DNA of 64,000 nt from Tubulanus polymorphus. Lineage: Eukaryota > Nemertea > Palaeonemertea > Tubulaniformes > Tubulanidae. Shown here in pieces: positions 47,685-59,824 of the stretch (position 1 is the stretch's first letter; each line of letters starts with the position of its first letter). Made by a program: the position numbers and the translations under genes. Below the pieces are notes generated by a model that did not search any database, was not told the origin of the DNA, and saw nothing but the letters and a program-made list of their open reading frames with translations. The DNA lies in contig NC_134033.1 in assembly GCF_964204645.1 (NCBI RefSeq), positions 12,462,155-12,526,154 of the forward strand, in the 5' to 3' direction.

Positions 47685-49324
47685 TTAATACAAATTTCGC
47701 GGGCAAATGCAAAATGGTTGTTTTAAATGGGTTTCGTATTATCCAAAGCTTGATTGATATAAATATGTTAACTGGGACACGCTGGAAATCATTGTCTTAA
47801 ACGAAATCGTATCAATGAGGTTCAACTGTATGAGGCATTTTCGACTCCCTGCTTACGATGAAATATTCTGAAGATTCATAAAATTCGTCAAAATTGACAT
47901 TTTTCTTGATAGCCTCCTACATAGGAATGAGATTACAGAACAAGGCCCGATTATGCAAGTGAGACATGGTTAAAAAAGCAGCAATCCTAACACAGAGCGA
48001 CTGACTGTGGTTACAGAGTGATGACTTAAATCCAAAAAACAGGCTCGAATCTTCACTCTTCGATATCTCAGTTATAGAAAACCAAATCGTGGTCTTTGAA
48101 ACACTACTGGTAAACATTAAACATCATATAATGATTGACAGTATAAGCAGCAATCCGATATTTCAGTCAGTAGACCGCCGCTTGATTCGAGGGATCTTTC
48201 AGCCGAATCAGATTGGACATCATATTTCACATATATCTATGTAAAGATCAATACGCAATATCCGGAATAATCAATGATCATTAGTTTCGATAGATAAGAT
48301 AAGTGTATGATTCAATTGAAGACAAACCCGAAATATACACAGAAACCTATGAGTTTTGAAAATGTCTCGTAGAATTGAGTCGCAACGTCAAATACTCTCA
48401 TAGTTTTTTCTTCATTTTGTTGTGGGGTGTTCCTCAATGATTATAATCAAGCAGGGTCTACTGTATCATTTCTTTTTTAACAACACATTCAAAGAATGTA
48501 TCTACAAAATTTTACGAATACTTAGCATCGGTATCCAATGTAGGCAGGTATTGACAGTTTTTCGATACATCCGACACAACTTTTACGACGCGATGTATTT
48601 TTATTACGAGATGATGATAAATGAGAGCATTCATTTCTACGAATAAACGGATTAAAAATAAGTATATAAATACAATAGTCAGTTCACAACCTGAATGTAA
48701 TCGGTTTTCAAAATCCCCGAGAGGATAAATGCAATTCGTCAGTGAATGTGGCTGGAGAAACACACAGTATATTATGACGCAATGACCTGGTCCCATTTTC
48801 CACACAATTCGATGGTTTTTTTGCGATTAAGAACCAAAAATTCTGATTAATTCCGTACTGGCTATTGGTTTTGATTGATATAATATGGCCCCGATAGGAT
48901 CTCCTCGGTATTCAATATTTCACATAGCAATTGCGGAACTGATTTCTAAAAAATTCTAGAAAATCTCTTGTGACCACTTATTGTAGACACATATGTGTAC
49001 GCAATGTGGTGGTGATCAATCAGTAGTCTGAACCCAGCACTTCCCAGGGAATTTAATACTTTATCAGCATTCTTATGACCATCTAGACTTCAACTGTGTT
49101 CAGAATATCTTTTTTTTGAAAATGAACTAACAAATCTAACCACCATACTATCAAAAAGTGATCATCCTTATGACATGCATCAAATGAATAGGCCGAATGT
49201 TCTCAACCATAATTCTCAACCACAATATCCTCAATAATGTCCACAATGTGATTTGTGTATAATTATATCCTGTTATTTTGTATGATTACATATTTAAAAA
49301 AAATAAATGGTAAAAAAGTTGAAA

Positions 49325-49458
49325 AAATGTCTGGTTTCCAGGCTACTGATCAACGAAGCAGAACGATTGCGCAACTGTAACAGTATAATGTCTGGAACGC
49401 GTGGTTTTCAGGCTGCTGATCGATAAGAAAGCAGAACGATCGCGCAACTGTTATACTT
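49325..49458. repeat. Two-copy direct repeat
   Basis: ATGTCTGG, TTTCCAGGCTACTGATCAAC and GCAGAACGATTGCGCAACTG recur once about 70 bp later with few changes. Confidence 0.65.
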
Positions 49459-51557
49459 AATAATTCTCAACTACCATTAAATGCACATTGAACTATCTCT
49501 ATTGTCGTCAAGCCCAATATCAATTACAATCTACTCTTCACAGCCGTACAGTTTATGCACTTGAATTCTCATTTTACGACGCACAAATATTTACATGAAT
49601 ATGCATACATTACATTTCTAAAGATAACTAAATTTCAATTGAATTTCACTCTAAGTTTTTTTTTTACAAATCTTGATTGATATCATATCAGCTTTTTGAT
49701 ATTCACACATCTAAATGGTGCCCAGCAACATTTTTCCAGGAAAAGTAAATCATCTACAATATTTTTCAATCAGTAATTGTTCATCAGTATTTGACAGCAA
49801 ATCGGCTGTTGAATCTACCAATATTCAAAATGAATGAAATATGGTATCAATTTTAATTTTACGCGTCTAGTCTTGATTTCAAATTTTTCTTCAAGACAAG
49901 AAATAGATTCATCTCAACAGAAAAAGCATGTCATCTACTTAAATCTAAAAACCCACAACAGTTGTGTTACTGATGTATCATACATTAATTTCCTCACAGT
50001 TTCAACAATATTCCTAAATACCATCTCCAGAGTAACTATAAACAATATCTGCGATGAAACTGAGGAAACGTTACATCTGTGTTCTACTCATTGATCCTAA
50101 TACAGCCCCTAAGCGCATTCAAACATATACCCTTGGTCCAAAAAACAAAAATAGATATTTGTATAATAAATGGAATAAGAGTAAAATACTTTGTTGGTGT
50201 CATTTCAGGGACATGAGGCGACTACCTGCAGGCGCGGATCGAGGGGGGATGCTTTGGGTGCTAGAGCCCTTGGAACATTTCCTTCATATAATTTATTTTG
50301 ACGCTTTTTTTTCAATACTACCCAAAGTACCTGGTACATTTTAAGATGATCATGAAGTGCCTATAACCCTCAGAATGCACAAAAACCATTTCTGAATGAC
50401 CAGCAGACCAACCCCTGCACAGAGAGTTAAAACATCGAAAATTAACCGATTTCAACTCTGAGTTAACTCAAACTCACAACCGTGGAACCAGGCCCAGAGT
50501 ACCAAAATCCAGATTAAGCTGGATCTCCTTTTGTCTTTAAAAAGTTGTCATTTCTCGAAGGGACAAATTGTTAAAATGCAGTCCCCAAAATGTGCAAACT
50601 TAAATGCATCTAGATGTATAAAACGCGAGTCACTTCTTCAATGCATTTTAAAAAACTTATCGGCCGTCATGGTAATATGTCTAAATGCATAAAATGCAAA
50701 TAAAACTCATAATGAAAACTGACAGGCTTCTAAAACGCTGATTAAAGCTTTCGAGAGGGCCGGATTAATTAGACTAGGTTTACAAGTTTAAATATTCGAC
50801 AATATTCGATTCAGTACATAAAACCGGTCGCAAAAAAGATCGTAGATTCCCAACTCGTAATAAACACTACAAAAAGTTGCTCATTCATAACTGCAAAATA
50901 TCTTATCAGCCCGATATCGTTGTTGTAGCTTTCACGAATCCGAAACCATCCGTTTAACACAATCGCAAGCAGCATGCAGGTACCTAGGCAGGACAGGCAC
51001 CTAATTTCACTCATAAATCACATTTTCGTTTCAGTTCAATGGCATATTTCTTCACAGATACCAGTTCTCGACTAAGAACGTAATTTGGTCAACAACTCCT
51101 ATATATTGTGCAACAGATTTGCTCATTATACTAGCAGACGGACCTAATCTGTAATCAGTAATCCACTCACAACTCATGATGAGCTAGGCTTTGAAACATC
51201 AGCGTAAATCACTTTGAAGCTGTAGTCGTTACAGGATTCACGTGTGACTAGCAATGATTGCCATCTCACTTCAACTGTTACTGTATTGAGGAACTGGCAA
51301 AATCCACACCTGACTTCATTCTGACAATGCCAATATTTCTCTAAAACTCGCGCTGTTTAGTTCAGTAATCCGAAAAACTGGCATTAAACAACAATAACCT
51401 TCTCGCTTTTAGACAGGTCTAGCCACTACGTAGTTCGAACACTACGCACTTTAACAGATACCTGTATGGCCCGGTTTTAAGCCACGTAGCAGAAGGTTTT
51501 TCTCTGATATCATTGATTCATTCAACATTCCTCGATTCTATTCACCGAGTGATTTCA

Positions 51558-51671
51558 CTAGCACGTCTCCTCGGCTCGTTTTTTCAAAATGATATTTCGT
51601 TTCCATTCTGGCATCGCCTGTAACCTCGCCTCTTCCTCTGCCTGACGCTGTCGGTTTTGGTCGTCGGGCGA
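51558..51671 (-). CDS. Espin-like last coding exon, final WKR module
   Basis: Encodes SPDDQNRQRQAEEEARLQ, then MPEWKRNIILKKRAEETC and TAG (stop at 51558-51560). A charged helical linker followed by P-x-W-K-R-(D/N)-I-x-x-K-K is the pattern of the espin actin-bundling module, where several such units follow one another near the C-terminus. The two preceding exons (52137-52241 and 52567-52670) each carry one related unit, so one module per exon. Introns between them are phase 0, allowing exon duplication without a frame change. Confidence 0.8.
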   Translation of the reverse strand, partial: SPDDQNRQRQAEEEARLQAMPEWKRNIILKKRAEETC

Positions 51672-54600
51672 CTGAAATGAAAATACAAATGCATGAAACC
51701 TTAACATAATTCTTCATTTGAATGATAACGACGGTAATGAAATAGGTGATAAGGCTTATACAGTGCTTATTCTAGCCAGGCTGCACCAAAGGCTGTATAG
51801 TTATGCTTCCATTAGCATGTTATTACCCCAAGCCAGTAACTGTGTATCAGTCATCTCTCCCTGGGGAGATGTGACATCTAGCTCTAACTACCGGTAGTGC
51901 TCAGGAGTCATCTATCAGGCCAACTACCCATTTACTTCTGGGCGGAAAATGACAAATGAGAAAACTGGCTTGCCCGTGGATACTACTGTAACATACAGCA
52001 TCCGAATCGACGACAAGGCAAACGCTCTGAACATTCAATCTCAAACCACTCTACACTCAGTTTTATAGTCTGATAGAATAGATTCGATCCGAATAAAGAT
52101 CTACAATCCACAATCCAGCACAGACAATTCACTTACCAATTCTTGCTTTTTCTTTTGCTCTTTTTTCTCCATCAGATTACGTTTCCACGTCGGTACTGTC
52201 TGCCATTTTGCCTCCTCAGCCATTCGTTCATTTCTGTCGGCCTAGAAATGTAGAAACGAAAGACTACATTGTAAGTACCAGTTGTCGCAGCTGAAATGCA
52301 TTACACAAACGCATTACACAATTCCATCAACCAATTTCAAAACTATCTTAAGGCCAATATCTGAGAAACTCTAGCTTGTTTCCACAAGACCCTCCTATCA
52401 CATCAACTAAATCTTGTTTAATAAAAGAATAACTTATCTATGTGATGATGTCATTGAAGAAATAAATGAAGAGCCATCATTTTCAGAAATGTCTTTACGA
52501 TGAATCATCAGGCGATTTAATGATGTCATAGGGGGTTAAATGGAGCAGTTTTTTTTCTTAACGTACCATATATTTGTCGATGAGGTCTTTGTTTTTCTTT
52601 TCGATCATTTGTTTTTTCCACTGAGGGCAGCTTTCCGGTGGATACTGGTATCCAGGAATCTGTGTTATATCTGAAACGCGAATTAGCAACAAAACTTTTG
52701 AAATCCTTAATCCTTTCACAACTGACAGTTTTCCGCACTATATTGCCAGAGGAAATTTGAAAATTCCATCGCAGTGGGCTGTGTGTAATAAACAAACTGT
52801 TAGTTGGGGAGGCCCAGTAAAGGGTGGGTGGGTCATACACCACATCAGGGGAACAGGTACTAAAACTGAAAGTAGTTTTTTAATCCTTACCGATATGAAT
52901 ATCGTTATAACTGTATTCTATATTTGGTGGAGTTTCCTTGACGACCGGGGCTGTGATTGTAGACAATGGGGCTGGTGGTGCGCAAGTCGTGGTAACTGAA
53001 CTGGCCAGCGGTGGCGCTACAGATATTCTCGGCTGAGGTACCGGAGGAGGTGGTTGCTGTAGAGCTGGCGGGGGCGGAGGTAGAGGCCCGGCGTTATCAC
53101 CTAAAATGAAAGAAAATATCAAGTAAAATATCTCCTGGTCCTTGAAACCTTGCACGAAACAAACACAGCACGCATTATTACCTTCCAAAGTTTCTTTCCA
53201 GAACTCTCGAGCGACGCTACTAGTGACCTCTGGTGAACGCGGTGGAGACGGGAAATCCATATCATCGTTGATAATGTATTCGTCACCTGGGTATGTATCG
53301 GCGTAAATAGCAGGAGGCGGAGCATCGGGTAAATCATCTAGATTATCTGTAACATTAAACATGAACAAGAGGGTTATTGAACACCGAAAGGCTATACATA
53401 TATACAACCGTGTGGCTATATACCACTGACAACTGCGTGGCTACATACCACTGACAACTGCGTGGCTATATACCACTGACAACTGTGTGGCTATATACCA
53501 CTGACAACTGCGTGGCTACATACCACTGACAACTATGTGGCTATATACCACTGACAACTGTGTGGCTATATACCACTGACAACTGCGTGGCTACATACCA
53601 ATGACAACTATGTGGCTATATACCACTGACAACTGTGTGGCTATATACCACTGACAACTGCGTGGCTATATACCACTGACAACTGCGTGGCTACATACCA
53701 ATGACAACTATGTGGCTATATACCACTGACAACTGTGTGGCTACATACCACTGACAACTGCGTGGCTATATACCACTGACAACTGCGTGGCTACATACCA
53801 CTGATAACTGTCTAGCTATATACCACTGATAACTGTATAGCTATATACCATTACTGGTAAGTTGGCATTATACCACTTGAAGTAATCTATCACTGACAAC
53901 CATGTGGCTATATACCATATACAGTTATGAACCATGACCTACCTAGATAAACTAAATTTTCTCTACTACGTATTGATACACTAGATCCCATAATGTCATC
54001 ATCAGTGTTGACTGCGCTGCTTATGAAACTAATGTTCACAGTTAGCTTATACACGTACATTCGTAACATACCGGCTATGAATAATAAATGATGCTTCAGT
54101 TTTTCACACTTGCGATTTTAAAGTACTGACTGGCTGTAATAACCAACACTTAGCGAAATGAACACATATCATCGATATAGAATATCAACTACTGTCGCGT
54201 CCTGCAGGCCCAATTTCATTCAATGGATAATGAAAGCGATACAGTAGATCCGCCTGCCTCAGATCTTGCGGGACCAATAAATTCTCGTGGAGAGGTATGC
54301 AATCGAAACAGGGCTGGGTCATTATTGCCCGTGATGAATTGCAGTAAGAAAATTTGTGATACCGGTATATTGTCTGGAGCACGCGATTAACCGAGACGTG
54401 ATATACTCCGCGGTAAACAGAGTCTACAGAGTATGTATTTGTGGTGATCGACAGTGAGTTTATGACGAGATGCGTATTTCATACAAATGTCTAATTTCAT
54501 ATTCATATATATCCAATGAAGTGTATCCAGTGAACTTGATCGGGTATACACATACCGAGCTGTAACCACGCCCAGTTTTACAGTACCAGTAGTAGATTCA

Positions 54601-57600
54601 AGACTTTAGAATCAACCTTTATTCACATCCGGAACAAAATGGCTGTATCGTAGGTAACGTACCAGACACATTTTACTATCTTGTAGCTTAACGTTTCAAC
54701 TCAATTCTATGAGCCATTTTCAAAAACTGATTTATTGTACAGTTAGAACAATACAAAATATAGCAACAAGGTAACTAAGTGATCCCTATTAAGCTTAATT
54801 AGCTAATTAAGCTAAAAGATAGTTTTTTTTTTTTTTATTGTGGGTTTTATCTACTATTGATATTGGACAGCCACTTGTCTATGGAAACCAACATTTTACT
54901 AATCCCATTAAAAAATACACTGGTAGAAATTTTGAAGTAGTATGCTATCTTTATCCTTTGAACTTCCCCTGAAAACTGTATTAAATAATGTTCTCAGACC
55001 GTGAAAAATATATCCGACGCGTTTTCTGACAAATATACTTATATGCTCCCAAACAATGATAAATCAGATTGATTTTGATTCAATATCGTACCTATATCAT
55101 TTGTATCGGGAATACTGGTGTCTTCGGAACGTCGTAATCTCGCGGCTAACATTCCGGCTAGTTCCGAGTCCGACGTTTCTTCTGTCTTTTTCACCGAATC
55201 TGTAAATACATGACGAAATCATTTCACGGGGAATCTAGCCTCATTGGTCGGTGAATTTTGAGCACTCACCGATAGAAATTCTCAACGCTCAATGTTCACC
55301 CTCTTACAACAAACTTCAGGACATATTGTCCGACAAGAAAAAGTAGAAATAATAGAATTGAGAAATACTTACCAGGTGGTTTTGCGACGCGTTTCAGTTT
55401 GACGACAGGTAATTCCGGTGAACCGGTCTCCTGTTCGACTGAACTCTGCGAATTCATTCGATCGACTCGTTTCAACCGAACTACGGGCAATTCAGGACTG
55501 CTCTCCTTCTTCTTTTGCTCAATAGGCGGAGCTGGGGAGTCTCCTTGAATACATAGAATTGAAATTTCTATTGAATACGTAGAAAGCAGTCAGTGCCAAT
55601 GAACGAAAAGAAATCAGTTCTGCAGCCGCCTGATAAATTAGGACTCTATTTAGATTGAAAATGGGTAATGTTGATTTTAAAATGAATGTACATAGATCTA
55701 AGTCTATGACTCCCTAGGGGGCTGGTTCCTCAGTTGAGACTCAAGTCCAAAAATGGTCTTAAATCTTAAGACTGATCTTAAGTTGTTAGATTGGTTATAG
55801 AACTAAGATGGTCTTAAATCGGTCTTAAGTCTAAGCCATGACTATGGAACTGGGCCCCTGACTCTGGAGCCAGTTGCACAGTCATGGCTTAGACTTAAGA
55901 CCAGTCTTATTCTAGTGCTATAGCGAAACTAACAAGTTCATAAGACTATTCTTAAGATACAATACAACCACTTTTGAACGTAAATCTACCAACCAGTTTT
56001 TACTATTCCGACTTAAAGCCACAACTAACCTTGACGATCGACCTTTTTCAGACGAATATTAGCCAAACCCTGGAGAATGGCACCCTGCGGCATGCTCGGT
56101 TGAGGAGCCGAATTCGGGTGTATCTTCACATTACCACCAGGTGGCGTCGGAGCCGCGAACGCCGGCGCCGCCGGGATATCTCTCCGCGGATTACGCGGAC
56201 TGCGACCGGCCGTCGGGAACGTCGATAGTACCGATCCCGACGGCGGATTCGGGGGTAAAGGTGGCGCCACGGGTTGAACGCGATGTCTCGACTGATGCGG
56301 CGACGTCGCCGTTGTCTTATACGTGCTGATCGCTTCGATACTGCTCTGTCGCTGCGCGGTTACGCGCTCCGACGAGGCCTGACGATGCTGCATTTGTTCG
56401 TGCGGATTCATCGGTCGTTTACCGTCGTAAGATTGTGCGCTGGGGTGCTCTTTTTGTTGATGCTTTCGAGGTTCCGTAGAACTATGTCGCATCGGATTAT
56501 TCGAACTATGTCGCATCGGATCGTTCGAACTATGTCGCATCGGATCGTTCGAACTATGTCGCATCGGATCGTTTGAACTATGTCGCATTTGATTATTCGC
56601 ATTATGCCGCATCTGATCCGTCGAGCTATGTCGCGTCGGATTATTCGAGCTATGTCGCATCGGGTCTTTCGACGTGTGTCTAAGCGGGTCGTTTGAGCTA
56701 TGTCGTGTTTGTTGCTGTTGTTGCGTGGAAGATGTATACTGATTCGGTTCATGCCTGGCAGCAGCCGGTAATGTATTTGCCGCGTGTTGTTGTTGTTGTT
56801 GTTGACGCTGCGAATGTCTGGCGTCCGATTGTTTTTTCTGCTGCTGCTGTTGCAGCTGCTGCTGTAAGATATCCCCGGATAACTGGCGCTGAATATCCTG
56901 CGATAATTTCCGCTGCGTTTCCATCTGCGCTTTACGCTGCGCCTCGGTTGGCGGCTGCCACGACGACGGGGTATCGACCGACGGCGCCCTCTTTATCTGT
57001 TGTTCGTTCTCGGCGATCTGTCGGTTGTACTGGTGTTGCGCGTACGCGGCCGCTGCGCTGTCCATCGAGTGCTGTCGTTGCGGAGCGACGGGTGGCTCCG
57101 CGAAACGAATCGTCGACGCGGCGACCGGATCCGTCGCGTGGCGAATACGCGATTGTTTATCGATCGATTTGGATTTATTCGGCTGACTGTACGTAACGGT
57201 CGCCGGGGAGACCTCGTGCCGATGCTGAGGAGGCGAACATTTATACGTGATCGGCTCGTAAAGCGGTTCTTCGATCGGTTTTGGTGATCTATGCGGTTGA
57301 CTGTAAAGCTGATCGCTACCGATACTCTGCGGATTACTGTACAATCCGTCGTAAACGTCGTAAATCGGATCGACGTTCTGATCGCCGTAACTCACGTAAC
57401 TCGACTCGACGCTGCGACTCGCGCGACTCATCGACGGCCCGCCCGACGACGCTTGAGGCGCGATGACGACCTTCTTGTGCGACGCCGGTTTTCCCGAAGA
57501 CGGTTGCGGACTGCGTTCGCGCGATTGAGACGATTGAAGCTGTTTTTGATGCGACGACAACAAATCGATTCCGTCGTGTTCGGCGAATATTTGCTGGTAC

Positions 57601-59789
57601 TGCGTCTGCGGAGACGGCGGAGCCGCCCTTTTACCGCTAGACGGCGCCACCGGTTGATGCACCGCGGCGAATTCGGCCTTTTTCATCGAACGCTGCGTTT
57701 TCGGCGACTTCGTCCCAGCCGGAGGCGGAGGAGGCGTGAAAGACGGCGGGCGCCCGGTTTCAGTTTTGTTTCGACCGTCCCCGGAGCGTTGTTGATTCGC
57801 GGAATTTTTCGGCATCATCGGAGGCGATGGTAATTTCTCCTGGATACACTCGGCTAAACGCGCCACCAGTATCCCGTTCGCCGAATTCTTGCGGTTCTTC
57901 TCGTAATACGACGCCGGCGGGAAGTCCGACTGCCGCGGTGTCGTCAACGACATGCTGCGTTGAACGGTAATCGGTGCCGCCTGGTGCACGGGTCGTTCGT
58001 ACGAGGCAGACGAACTGCGATGATGCGCGACGGGCAGACGGTTGTCGTGTTGTCCGTCTGGCGATACGTCGCACTGTTTACTCGACCTCCGTGATGAACT
58101 CTGAAAATTTATGAAACTCAATTCTAGATTTTGTGACTTTTTGTGAAATCCTACATCCCTCCATCAAGAACAACAGAGTACCGGTACCCAATCTCAAAGT
58201 GTTACTCGGGGGGTGCACCACAGCTTTCATGAGACTTCAGTAAGACCCTCAAAAAGCTTCACGTCAAAAAACAAAAAGCATAAGACGTTCAGCTAGAAGA
58301 AAGTCTAGGAAAGCCACCTTTCTGTCAAATACGGGTACAATTTTGTCCAAACATTCCAGTAAAGGGTATTAATCCTGTCAAAAATGGACTAACAGAAGCC
58401 CCATTTGTAATAAGTTAGCCTTAAAATTTGTAATGACACTCGAATATTGCTACTACTGCAACTTGACTCAAAGTTCCAGCTACTTGGAGTAAATCATATT
58501 TAAAATGGCTTGATTGAACTTAGGATATTTGTTTCCAGTTGAACCCAGACATATCTGATTCAAAGGTTCAATTTATACGAATAAACTTCCAATCACTGCC
58601 GGGTCTAAAGGTGCAACATTTCAATCTAGAGATGGCAGTATTGGGGAATGAGACTGAAATAATGAAAGTGCGAACTTACTGAAGAAGTCGATGGTGATGA
58701 CTGCCCATCACTGGCGGTACTATGTCGCGGAGTGTGACCTTCGCTAAAACTAGCCGAACTAAGACGCGTATTCGGACTGCGTTTCGGTATCGCCGGCGGA
58801 CCACGTTTGCGAACCTCCTCAGATTCCATCTGCTGCTGCTGCATATTGTTGCTTAGCGACAGCGTCTGCGGCTGCCCGGATTTCGTCTGTTGAGGCGGCG
58901 GAGGCGGGAAATCGGCGACTGTATCGTAGAGGGCGCCTTCGTCTAACGGAGGCGGTAACAATTCTTCTGCAAATCAATTTAGAAAATGATGAGAAAAACA
59001 AGAGAAATGAGACGAGAAGATACACAATATCCGTGTAAGATGATAACGAGAGAAATCCCACAATAACTTCAGCCAAAACGAGAAACTTGAGTAGAAGAGT
59101 ATATATTTGCGCAACATTTCGGCTAAAGACTATTAGCCATCATCAGGCGTACAAATCAGGTACACCTGATGATGGCTAATAGTCTTTAGCCGAAACGTTG
59201 CGCAAATATAGACTCTTCTACTCAAGTTTTTCGTTTTGGCTGTAGTTATTGCGGAGAAATATTTCTGTGAGGTGCTAGTTATTCAACGTTTTCACTATGA
59301 ATGGATTACAAAGGATAGAATTCGAAAAGATGATTAATTCACCTGGTGGAGGAGGTAAACTGTTACCTCCTTCGCTTCCTTGTCGTCTGTGATAAACAGT
59401 TTCATAAATTAAACTATCGACTCCGTTCATCATCCGGTCGCCGTTATTCCGACGTATCGTTTCCATGACCACGTTATCGGCGCCGCCGGTTTCCGACGAT
59501 TGTCTCGTCGAATCGTCTTTACGTTCCGGCGAATATTCCGATATGTTCGACAAGTCGATGTATTTCGCGTTGTTGTTGGAGGCGGGCGCGACGACGATGA
59601 CCGCGGCACTGGCGGGGACGGTCGATTCGAGACCGGTCTCCGACGCGAAACTCGCGCGTTTCGAATCCTGACTCGACAACGACGCGCGATGCGACGAACC
59701 GGCGGCGAATTCGATCGCGATCTCCGACACGTCTTTGCTCGTTCGTTTCGAGTCGGATGATTGGCTCGATTCGGATAAGACGCTCAAAC

Positions 59790-59824
<35 letters not shown>

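Larger units (their letters stand above)
46300..51557. other. Region downstream of the espin-like gene
   Basis: No gene. Contains the 47.4-kb piggyBac-type MITE, a two-copy repeat at 49.3 kb, and AGTTCCACAGTTGTG-type dispersed repeats. The espin-like 3' UTR must occupy its right end; the poly(A) site is not clear. Confidence 0.55.
59047..59262. mobile_element. Foldback element C with two inverted hammerhead cores
   Basis: Arms of about 95 bp: the left starts GAGAGAAATCCCACAATAAC, the right ends with a decayed complement. Inner arms share TTGAGTAGAAGAGT and TTTGCGCAAC. It lies in an intron of the espin-like gene (between exons at 59343 and 58966). Confidence 0.75.

Noticed and set aside
56141-57833. 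Long plus-strand ORFs (up to 180 codons) over the large espin-like exon
   Set aside because: They are Arg-rich antisense readings of a GC-biased, low-complexity exon whose minus frame is open for 690 codons and splices in phase on both sides.
59101-59205. Type III hammerhead using the long element arms as stem III
   Set aside because: The required stem I hairpin between a UH site and CUGANGA does not form; the arms pair fully with each other instead.
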